A stretch of 64,000 bases of DNA, from assembly GCA_903857665.1 (NCBI GenBank), contig CAIOFV010000157.1, forward strand, positions 1 through 64,000, written 5' to 3'. Of the stretch, positions 36,406 through 44,968 are shown in pieces. This DNA comes from an uncultured Myxococcales bacterium (GTDB lineage: Bacteria > Myxococcota_A > UBA9042 > DTJE01). The translations under genes and the position numbers were made by a program. Each line of letters opens with the position of its first letter. Positions within the stretch are counted from its first letter, which is position 1. A model generated the notes under the pieces. It saw only the letters and a program-made list of their open reading frames with translations, did no database searches and was not told where the DNA came from.

Positions 36406-39144
36406 GTGCCGAAACGCATTCTTGTGTCCGTGGACCCGTACGAGGCCCGTGCCGCCCTGCTCGAGGGCGACAGCCTCGCCAATGTCGAAATCGAAAGCGC
36501 CTCTTCGAGCAAGCGCAAGGGCAACGTCTATCGCGGCCGGGTGACCTCGGTCGAACCCAGCATCGACGCGGCCTTCGTGGACTACGGCGCCGCCAAGGAC
36601 GGCTTCCTGCCGTTCGACGAGGTGGCGTCGAAATCGCTTGCGAACCTGACCGGCCATGGCCGCGCGGCCAACCGCTCCGGGCTGAAGTCCGGCGACTGGG
36701 TGCTGGTGCAGGTGACGAAGGAGGAGGTGGGCAAGAAGGGCGCCTCCCTGACCATGCACGTGTCGCTGCCGGGCCGCTTCGTGGTGCTGATGCCGTTTTC
36801 GGATCGCACCGGGATTTCCCGCAAGCTGGGCGGCGAGGAGCGTGCCCGGTTGCGGTCGCTGGCACAGCAACTGCAGATTCCCGAGGGTTACGGCTGCATC
36901 GTGCGGACCGTCGGCGAGGACGAGCACCTCGACGATCTGCAGGCGGACCTGGATCAGCAGGTGGCGGCCTGGGAATCCATCCTCCAGAACTTCCAGTCCC
37001 GCCAGGGCGCGGGCGAGGTCCACGTCGAGGCGGGCCTGGCGCTGCGCTTCGTGCGCGACTACATGACGTCGGACGTCGCCGAGGTGATCGTCGAGGACGA
37101 AACCTCCTACCGCGAACTGGCGCAGTTCCTGGATTCGCGCATGCCCCAGCGGCGGGCGATCCTCAAGCGCTACGCCGGGGACATGCCGCTGTTCCTCCGC
37201 CACGGCGTGGAACGGCAGATCGAGGCTCTGCTGACCAACAAGGTGGTGCTGCCGTCCGGCGGCAGCATCATCATCGGCCAGACCGAGGCCCTCGTCGCCA
37301 TCGACGTGAACTCCGGCCGCATGAAGTCCAGGGACATCGAGGACACCGCGTTCCGCACCAACCTGGAAGCGGCCCGCGAGATCGCGCGACAGGTGGTTCT
37401 GCGCGACCTGGGCGGCATCCTGATCGTGGACTTCATCGACATGGAATCGGAAGCCCACAAGCGGGCGGTCGAGGAGGAACTGAAGGCCGGGCTGAAGTGG
37501 GACAAGGCGCGCCTGACGTTCACGCACATCCAGGAGTTCGGGCTGCTGGCGTTCAGCCGGCAGCGCCTGCGCCAGTCTGTGGATTCGGGCATCACCCTGC
37601 CCTGCCCCACCTGCGGCGGTTCGGGCCGCGTGCGGTCGCCGAACCTGCTGGCGATGTCCGCCCTGCGAAAGATCCGCGAGCGACTGGCCACCCAGGGCAA
37701 CCGGGCGGCCTTCGTCGAGGTCACGGTGCCGGTCGAGGTGGGCAACTTCCTCAACAACCGGAAGCGCGAGGCCCTCACCGCGCTGGAACGGAAGTTCGAC
37801 GTGCTGATCGACGTGATCGGCGATCCGGACGCCCTTCCGGACGACCTGAAGTTGACGGTCCTGGGGGACGTGCCGCAGGGCCGCAAGTCGATCATGGGGT
37901 ACGAGGAATCCGAGGAGACGGGCGAAGGGATCGTTCCCGAGACGGACGAGGGCGACGTCGTGCACGTCCCCGGCGTCGGCGCGCGAACGATGGCGCCGAC
38001 CTACGAAACCGCGTCTCCCGGGAAGGGCCGCTCGCTGTTCCGTGGCCTGATCAGCAAGTTCCTGGGACTGGAGGAAATGGCGGAAGTGCCTCCCCCCGCC
38101 CCGGAACCTGCGCGGCGCGACCCGCACCCGGTCGCCTCCATGCCGCGGTCGATGCCCGCGCATCGCGACGAGGCCCCCGCCGCGCCGCCGCCCGCGCCCC
38201 CTTCGACGCCCCCGCAGCGACCCGTCGCGGCGACACCGGCGCCCAGGTCCCAGGCACCGTCGAGGCCCGCGCAGTCCCCCAGGCCGGCCCGCGAACCCCG
38301 GCCGGTCGTCGAGCCCAGGCCGGTCGTCGAGCCCCGGCCCGCGCGGGAACCCCGGCCGGCCCTCGAGCCGCCCGTTCCCGTCGCGACGCCCGCGATGGAC
38401 GCACACCAGGCGCCCAGGGCCGACTTCGAAGCCGAAGGCCCCATGGAACCCGGTGAAAGCGCCACCCGCAAGCGCCGTCGTCGCCGCCGCCGCCGTGGCA
38501 AGGGCGGTGCGGGCGAGGGAACCGAGAGCCTGGGCCTCGAAGCCGGGCTGCCGAACCTGACCGGGGATGCTTCGGAGGAAGGGGACCAGGAAGCGCCGGA
38601 CCAGGCGCCCGTGGACGCCATTCCTGCGACGGACGCCGTCCTGCCCGTGGAAGCCGAGGCACTCGCGCCAGTGGCTCCGCCGGTCGAGCGGAAGCGTCGC
38701 GAACGAACCGCAGCACCGAAGAAGGCGCTGGCGCCCGCCCCGATTCCGGACGAGGCGCCGTCCTCCCAGGCCGATGCGGAACCGGACGGTGCCGAAGGCA
38801 CGGAAGGCGAGGCCGGCGGCCACAAACGTCGCCGCAGACGCCGCCGGGGCAAGGGCGGCGCCGGGGATGCGGGCGGCCCTCTCGAGGGCGCCGGCGATGA
38901 CGCGGGACATCGGGGAACGGGCGCATCGCGACCCGACGAGGAACTGCCCGAGTCCCAGGCCGCGTCGGATGCGGGCGATCCTGCGCCCGCCGAGGCCACG
39001 GCTGAAGGCGACGCGAACCCGAAGAAGCGCCCCCGGCACCGCGGCGGGCGCGGACGGAAGAAGGCCGACGGAACCGGCAGCGGCAGTGACGCCGCACCTG
39101 ATGAATCCCCTGCACCCGGGCCCGACGCGGTCCCGGAAGACTGA
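36406..39144 (+). CDS. rne: Ribonuclease E/G with long low-complexity tail
   Basis: A 912-aa endoribonuclease. The S1 domain spans about residues 35-125. The catalytic metal residues are Asp300 in IDVNSG and Asp342 in LIVDFIDM. The zinc link is CPTCGG (about residues 399-404). After about residue 510 the protein is disordered, rich in Pro, Ala and Glu, with a run of PRPVVE/PRPARE repeats (about residues 627-655) and three Arg/Lys-rich patches such as KRRRRRRRRGKGG that probably bind RNA. The tail differs from the E. coli RNase E scaffold, but may similarly gather partners. GTG at 36406 has GAGGG upstream. Confidence 0.95.
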   Translation: MPKRILVSVDPYEARAALLEGDSLANVEIESASSSKRKGNVYRGRVTSVEPSIDAAFVDYGAAKDGFLPFDEVASKSLANLTGHGRAANRSGLKSGDWVLVQVTKEEVGKKGASLTMHVSLPGRFVVLMPFSDRTGISRKLGGEERARLRSLAQQLQIPEGYGCIVRTVGEDEHLDDLQADLDQQVAAWESILQNFQSRQGAGEVHVEAGLALRFVRDYMTSDVAEVIVEDETSYRELAQFLDSRMPQRRAILKRYAGDMPLFLRHGVERQIEALLTNKVVLPSGGSIIIGQTEALVAIDVNSGRMKSRDIEDTAFRTNLEAAREIARQVVLRDLGGILIVDFIDMESEAHKRAVEEELKAGLKWDKARLTFTHIQEFGLLAFSRQRLRQSVDSGITLPCPTCGGSGRVRSPNLLAMSALRKIRERLATQGNRAAFVEVTVPVEVGNFLNNRKREALTALERKFDVLIDVIGDPDALPDDLKLTVLGDVPQGRKSIMGYEESEETGEGIVPETDEGDVVHVPGVGARTMAPTYETASPGKGRSLFRGLISKFLGLEEMAEVPPPAPEPARRDPHPVASMPRSMPAHRDEAPAAPPPAPPSTPPQRPVAATPAPRSQAPSRPAQSPRPAREPRPVVEPRPVVEPRPAREPRPALEPPVPVATPAMDAHQAPRADFEAEGPMEPGESATRKRRRRRRRRGKGGAGEGTESLGLEAGLPNLTGDASEEGDQEAPDQAPVDAIPATDAVLPVEAEALAPVAPPVERKRRERTAAPKKALAPAPIPDEAPSSQADAEPDGAEGTEGEAGGHKRRRRRRRGKGGAGDAGGPLEGAGDDAGHRGTGASRPDEELPESQAASDAGDPAPAEATAEGDANPKKRPRHRGGRGRKKADGTGSGSDAAPDESPAPGPDAVPED
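38285..38372 (+). repeat. In-frame 18-bp repeats in the RNase E tail
   Basis: Four copies of an 18-bp unit encode EPRPVVE/EPRPARE/EPRPALE hexapeptides. Copies differ at single bases, so they look old or recombined rather than freshly duplicated. The unit lies in the disordered tail between two Arg-rich patches. Confidence 0.6.
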
Positions 39145-39219
39145 CCGGCGGCTGATGGAACGGCCTCGACCGCGGACCGCGGAAGGGGCGGGATCCGGGG
39201 CTCCCGGACGGAGGCACCG

Positions 39220-40488
<1,269 letters not shown>

Positions 40489-40500
40489 CGCCATTCCCTA

Positions 40501-40529
40501 TTGCGCCTCATGGGCCTCCGTGGTAGCCT
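40501..40529 (+). promoter_or_regulatory. Putative promoter of tRNA-Arg
   Basis: TTGCGC at 40501-40506 and TAGCCT at 40524-40529, extended by TGG, are 17 bases apart. The start would fall about 12 bases before the mature tRNA end at 40548. Confidence 0.5.
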
Positions 40530-40547
40530 TCGCCCGCGTTGTTCCTG

Positions 40548-40621
40548 GGGGGATTAGCTCAGTTGGATAGAGCGTTGGTCTCCGGAACCAAAGGTCGTGG
40601 GTTCGAGCCCCGCATCCCCCA
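40548..40621 (+). tRNA. tRNA-Arg, anticodon CCG
   Basis: A full cloverleaf: acceptor GGGGGAT/ATCCCCC, D stem GCTC/GAGC, anticodon stem TTGGT/ACCAA with loop CTCCGGA so the anticodon is CCG (reads CGG arginine), variable loop AGGTC, T stem GTGGG/CCCGC with loop TTCGAGC. Length is 74 bases. The 3' end is A followed by CCC, so CCA is not encoded and must be added after transcription. It fits an organism with high CGG usage. Confidence 0.95.
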
Positions 40622-40683
40622 CCCGGTTCCTTCTTCTTTGCCAAATCCCGCCACCCTCATCTGATCCCCTGCCGGAGGGAGAC

Positions 40684-41628
40684 ATGAGCGCCCGGATCCT
40701 GATCGCCGACAAACTCGCGAAGCGCGCCGGGGAACTCCTGCAGGCAGCCGGGCACCAGGTGATCACCCGGACGGGCCTGTCGGAAGCGGAACTCTGCCTC
40801 GCCGTGAAGGGCATCGACGTCCTCCTGGTCCGCAGCGCCGCCCGGATCACCCGCCCGATCATCGAGGCCGCCGATGCCCTGAAGGCGATCGGGCGCGCCG
40901 GCACCGGCGTGGACAACATCGACGTCGTGGCCGCCACGGCTCGGGGCGTGCTGGTCATGAACGTCCCGGGCGGCAACACGGTCACCGCCGCCGAGCACAC
41001 GATCGCCCTGATGTTCTCGCTGGCCCGCAACGTCCCCCAGGGTGACGCCTCGCTGCGACGCGGCGAATGGGAACGGTCGAGGTTCACGGGGATCGAGATC
41101 ACCGGCAAGACGCTGGGCATCATCGGTTTCGGCCGGATCGGCCAACTGGTCGCCGACCGCGCCCTGGGCCTCAGGATGAAGGTCGTCGCGCTCGATCCGC
41201 TGGTGCCGTCGTTCTTCATGGAAGCCGCCGGCGTCGAAGCCGTCGACTCGCTGGACGCCCTGCTGGCCCGGGCCGACATCGTCACCGTGCACATCCCGGG
41301 CGGCGCCGCCACGAAGGGCCTGCTGGGACGCGAAGCGCTGGCCCGGTGCCGCCCGGGCGCGCTGCTGATCAACTGCGCGCGCGGCGGGGTGATCGACGAA
41401 GCCGCCCTGGCCGAAGCCCTGACCTCGGGGCACCTCGGTGGCGCCGCCATCGACGTCTTCGAAACCGAACCGCCCAGGGACAGTCCACTGCTCGGCCTCC
41501 CCAACGTGGTCCTGACGCCGCACCTGGGCGCATCCACGCACGAGGCGCAGACCCGCGTCGCAATCGCGATCGCGGAACAGGTCCGGGATTTCCTGGCCAC
41601 GGGCCGTCGCCACGGCGCCGTGAACTGA
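40684..41628 (+). CDS. serA: SerA-like D-2-hydroxyacid dehydrogenase, short form
   Basis: A 314-aa NAD-linked dehydrogenase with GIIGFGRIGQ as the Rossmann loop and catalytic Arg in NCARGGVIDE, Glu in FETEPP and His in TPHLGAST. The C-terminal ACT/regulatory domain of long 3-phosphoglycerate dehydrogenases is absent, so it would lack serine feedback through that domain. It probably oxidises 3-phosphoglycerate, though other D-hydroxyacids are possible. ATG at 40684 has GGAGGGAG upstream. It is followed by purA after 14 bases. Confidence 0.85.
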   Translation: MSARILIADKLAKRAGELLQAAGHQVITRTGLSEAELCLAVKGIDVLLVRSAARITRPIIEAADALKAIGRAGTGVDNIDVVAATARGVLVMNVPGGNTVTAAEHTIALMFSLARNVPQGDASLRRGEWERSRFTGIEITGKTLGIIGFGRIGQLVADRALGLRMKVVALDPLVPSFFMEAAGVEAVDSLDALLARADIVTVHIPGGAATKGLLGREALARCRPGALLINCARGGVIDEAALAEALTSGHLGGAAIDVFETEPPRDSPLLGLPNVVLTPHLGASTHEAQTRVAIAIAEQVRDFLATGRRHGAVN

Positions 41629-41642
41629 GGGGCAGTCGCCAC

Positions 41643-42935
41643 ATGCCGAACAGCCTGACGATCGTCGGTGTCCAGTGGGGAGACGAAGGCAAGGGAAAGG
41701 TCACGGACCTCCTGGCCCATGACGCCTCGCTGGTCGTCCGGTACCAGGGAGGCGCCAACGCCGGCCATACCGTCGTTGTGGAAGGCCGCAAGGTGGTCCT
41801 GCACCAGGTCCCATCGGGCATCCTGAACCCCGAGGCCTTCTGCGTCGTGGGCCCGGCCGTGGTCGTCGATCCGGACACCCTGCTGGACGAAATGGACACC
41901 CTGGACCTGGCAGGAATCAACGTGTCGCCCGACCGGCTGGCGATCAGCCGCCAGGCGACCGTCGTGCTGCCGTATCACAAGCGCCTGGACACGCTGCGCG
42001 AAGCCGCCCGGGGCGCAGGCCGCATCGGCACCACGGGCCGTGGCATCGGCCCCGCGTACGAGGACCTGTTCGGCCGCACGGGCGTGCGCCTGGCCGACCT
42101 CTGTGACGCGGATCGCCTGTTCGCACGCCTGGACGCCCTGCTGCCCGAACGCAACGCCGTGCTGAAGTTCCTGGGCGGGGAATCCATGGATCGGAATTCC
42201 ATCGCGCTTCCGGCCCTCGCCCTGGGCGCCCGGTTGAAGCCCTTCCTGCGCGACACGGGCGAGGTGGTCGCGCGGCACATGGCCGAAGGCCGGAACGTGC
42301 TGTTCGAGTCGGCCCAGGGGACGCTGCTGGATGTGCTGCACGGCACCTGGCCCTTCGTGACGTCGTCCCTGACCGTGGCCCCCGCGGCATTCGCGTTGTC
42401 GGGTGTCGGGGTGCCTGCCCACGGAGGCGTGCTGGGCATCACGAAGGCCTACACGACCCGCGTCGGCAGCGGCCCCTTCCCGACCGAGGACACCGGCGAG
42501 TACGGGGAATGGCTGCGCCAGAAGGGCGGCGAGTTCGGCGCGACCACGGGACGGCCGCGGCGTTGCGGCCACCTGGACCTCCCTGCGCTTCGCTATGCCC
42601 TGCGGGTCAACGGCGTGACCGCGCTGGCGCTGACCAAGATGGACGTCCTTTCGGGCCTGTCCAGCGTGCCGGTCTGCACCGGGTGGCGCTTCGGGGACAC
42701 GGTCATCGACATCGCGACGCCCGACCTGTTTTCGGCGCCGGGCCTGCAACCGATCCTCGAGGACTGGCCGGGCTGGGCCGCACCGCTGGACGGCGCCACG
42801 GACATGGCCGATCTGCCGGTCGAGGCCCGCGGCTACGTCGAACGGCTGGAATCGACGCTGGGCGTCCCGATCCAGTTGGTTTCGACCGGTTCCGGACGCG
42901 AGTCCACGGTCGTGCGCAGCGATCCCTGGGCCTGA
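41643..42935 (+). CDS. purA: Adenylosuccinate synthetase
   Basis: A 430-aa GTP-dependent enzyme that joins IMP and aspartate in AMP synthesis. The GTP loop GDEGKGK, the IMP/substrate segments GGANAGHT, TTGRGIGPAY and AYTTRVG, and the C-terminal base-binding STGSGRE are all present. Length is typical. ATG at 41643 lies 14 bases after the SerA-like stop, so the two are probably cotranscribed, joining serine and purine supply. Confidence 0.97.
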   Translation: MPNSLTIVGVQWGDEGKGKVTDLLAHDASLVVRYQGGANAGHTVVVEGRKVVLHQVPSGILNPEAFCVVGPAVVVDPDTLLDEMDTLDLAGINVSPDRLAISRQATVVLPYHKRLDTLREAARGAGRIGTTGRGIGPAYEDLFGRTGVRLADLCDADRLFARLDALLPERNAVLKFLGGESMDRNSIALPALALGARLKPFLRDTGEVVARHMAEGRNVLFESAQGTLLDVLHGTWPFVTSSLTVAPAAFALSGVGVPAHGGVLGITKAYTTRVGSGPFPTEDTGEYGEWLRQKGGEFGATTGRPRRCGHLDLPALRYALRVNGVTALALTKMDVLSGLSSVPVCTGWRFGDTVIDIATPDLFSAPGLQPILEDWPGWAAPLDGATDMADLPVEARGYVERLESTLGVPIQLVSTGSGRESTVVRSDPWA

Positions 42936-42950
42936 CGCGGCCTCATCTGG

Positions 42951-42956
42951 TATTCT
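42951..42956 (+). promoter_or_regulatory. Extended -10 element before the HD-GYP gene
   Basis: TATTCT at 42951-42956 preceded by TGG. GTG at 42966 is nine bases further and in frame with the HD-GYP gene, so a leaderless start at that GTG is possible in addition to ATG at 42984. Confidence 0.35.
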
Positions 42957-42983
42957 TTTCGTCCGGTGCTCGCGAGGCTCCCG

Positions 42984-44057
42984 ATGACCCGGATCGCAAC
43001 AGCATCGACGAACCCGTCGTTCGGGACGGTGATGTCGACCTTCCGCCTGCTGGTGTTCTCGGAACCGGAAACGGCCAGGCGGCTGACCACGGCGCTGGCA
43101 CCGTTCGGATACTCGCTGGAAATCGTTTCGTCCGAAGCCGATGCCTTGGCCGCGATCCATGCCGCCCCGCCCGAGGTCGCCATCGTGTCCGGGGCGCTGC
43201 CCGGCAATGCCGGCTTCAACCTCCTGCGGGCGCTGCGAACCAACCGCGCCACCGAGGATCTGCCGGTCGTCTTCGTGACGGCCCCCGGATCCCCCGACCA
43301 GGAACTGCGCGCGTTCCAGATGGGCGCCGAAGAGGTCGTGACCGAGGAGGCGTCGGACGGTGCCCTGCGCGCCCGCCTGCGCGTGCTGCTGCGGTTCGCG
43401 TCCATCCGCAGGCGCCTGGTCAACGACAAGCGCCGCCTGGAGATCCGCGTTTCCGACCGCACCCGCGAGCTGCTGGAAATCACGATTGCCACGGTCGCGG
43501 CGCTGGAAAAGGCCGCCGAGATGACCGACCAGGAAACCGGCCAGCACATGACCCGCGTCGCCGAATATTCCGCGGTACTGGCCCTGGAAATGGGCATGGA
43601 CCCGGAGTTCGTGGAAAAGATCCGCCTGTACGCACCCCTTCATGACGTGGGCAAGGTGGGGATCCGGCACGAGGTGCTGAAGAAGGAAGGCGTGCTGACC
43701 AAGCAGGAATTCGAGGAGATGAAGAAGCACACCATCTTCGGCTTCGAACTGCTCACCGCGGCCCGGGCCGACCCGGTGGCCTCGAACATCGCCCTGTCGC
43801 ACCACGAGCGCATCGACGGGAGCGGCTACCCGCATGCCATCAAGGGCGACGCTATCCCCGTGGAGGCCCGCCTGGTGGCCGTTGCGGACGTGTTCGACGC
43901 CCTGACGACCCGGCGCCATTACAAGGAAGCGATGCACCCGGAGGACGCCTTCACGTCCATCTGCGACGAGTTGGCCAACCGCTTCGATCCCATGGTCGTC
44001 AAGGCCTTCCTGAAGCGTCGGGCCGACATCCTCGACGTCCACAAGCGCTGTCAATAG
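42984..44057 (+). CDS. HD-GYP phosphodiesterase with degenerate receiver domain
   Basis: A 357-aa protein. Residues about 20-135 form a receiver fold (LLVFSEPETARR; VAIVSGALPG; VVFVTAPGS) in which the phospho-acceptor Asp is replaced by Ser, the acidic pair is S/E and the conserved Lys is gone, so it cannot be phosphorylated in the usual way. Residues 160-357 are an HD-GYP domain with LHDVGKVGI and HHERIDGSGYP, which normally cleaves c-di-GMP. Upstream starts at 42966 (GTG) and 42984 (ATG) are both in frame; ATG is used because GAGG precedes it. The gene follows purA by 48 bases. Confidence 0.88.
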   Translation: MTRIATASTNPSFGTVMSTFRLLVFSEPETARRLTTALAPFGYSLEIVSSEADALAAIHAAPPEVAIVSGALPGNAGFNLLRALRTNRATEDLPVVFVTAPGSPDQELRAFQMGAEEVVTEEASDGALRARLRVLLRFASIRRRLVNDKRRLEIRVSDRTRELLEITIATVAALEKAAEMTDQETGQHMTRVAEYSAVLALEMGMDPEFVEKIRLYAPLHDVGKVGIRHEVLKKEGVLTKQEFEEMKKHTIFGFELLTAARADPVASNIALSHHERIDGSGYPHAIKGDAIPVEARLVAVADVFDALTTRRHYKEAMHPEDAFTSICDELANRFDPMVVKAFLKRRADILDVHKRCQ

Positions 44058-44114
44058 ACCCCGCCTTCGTCGTCCGTTTCCGACACCCATCCAGGTCATG
44101 CTAGAATGCTCGCC

Positions 44115-44903
44115 ATGCGTGGCGCACCCCAACCCACTGTGAACTCCCGGACCGTCGAACTGCTGGAACGGCTGCTCGCGGAACTTCCCGAGGACATCGA
44201 CAGCCTGGTCGCCTTGCGCCATCGCGTGTTCGAAGCGTCCGCCTCCTTCGACCCGGCACGCGACCCGCTGGCGGCCTCGCTGCAGCGGTGCATTTCGACC
44301 CTGCGGACCCGGTCCGAGTCCACCCGCAAGACCGTGTCCCAGGCGGCACCCCTGGTCGAAGCCGTCCCGGGGCCTGCCTTCCACGCCCAGGAAACGATTG
44401 CGGTCCCCGAACCGCTGGCGCCTCCCTCGATCCCGGACGAAGTCGTTACCGCCCCGGAGGTCCGCCCCGAAGCCCGCCCCGAAGCCCGCCCGGAAGCCGG
44501 GGCGGAAATCCATTGGGATCCCACCCAGCGACTGCTTTACGAGGACGTGGTGCGGCTGTTCGACCTGGGAGACTCCGCGGGCGCGATGATTTCGCTGGAG
44601 CGGTTGCTGATGCTGTCTCCCCTGGCCGACGAACTGAACATCTTCCTGGACAAGAACGGCGACCTGCTGCTGCGCCTCTATCGGGAAGCCCTTGGATCGA
44701 TGGACCGCGTACCGGTCCCGGTGAAGGACCGTCGGCCCCTCAAGATCCCCACCGATCAACCGGCGCTCCTGCTGGACGTGCTGCGGCATGCGGACGGCCA
44801 TCGCTCGCTTCGGGACCTCGTCCGGAAGCTACCCTCCACGGAACTGCGCACGCTGATCGTCGTTTCCCACCTTGCCCGCTCCGGCTTCGTCGAGATCGCC
44901 TGA
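44115..44903 (+). CDS. Hypothetical protein with C-terminal winged-helix-like domain
   Basis: A 262-aa protein. The N-terminal part is helical, the middle contains a short PEARPEAR repeat (about residues 117-128), and the final ~45 residues (LLLDVLRHADGHRSLRDLVR and HLARSGFVEI) resemble the small winged-helix end of PATAN/DUF4388 proteins. The convergent kinase at 44969 has a similar end. TGC-TAGAAT at 44099-44107 ends seven bases before ATG 44115, so the mRNA may be leaderless; an ATG at 44106 is also in frame. Confidence 0.7.
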   Translation: MRGAPQPTVNSRTVELLERLLAELPEDIDSLVALRHRVFEASASFDPARDPLAASLQRCISTLRTRSESTRKTVSQAAPLVEAVPGPAFHAQETIAVPEPLAPPSIPDEVVTAPEVRPEARPEARPEAGAEIHWDPTQRLLYEDVVRLFDLGDSAGAMISLERLLMLSPLADELNIFLDKNGDLLLRLYREALGSMDRVPVPVKDRRPLKIPTDQPALLLDVLRHADGHRSLRDLVRKLPSTELRTLIVVSHLARSGFVEIA

Positions 44904-44968
44904 GCGACGTCATCCCCGGGATCCGTGTATGCGCGTGAACGAGGCGGGCCGGAGGACTGCGTGCGGTT

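Noticed and set aside
38285-38372. CRISPR array
   Set aside because: Units are 18 bp, in frame and without spacers.
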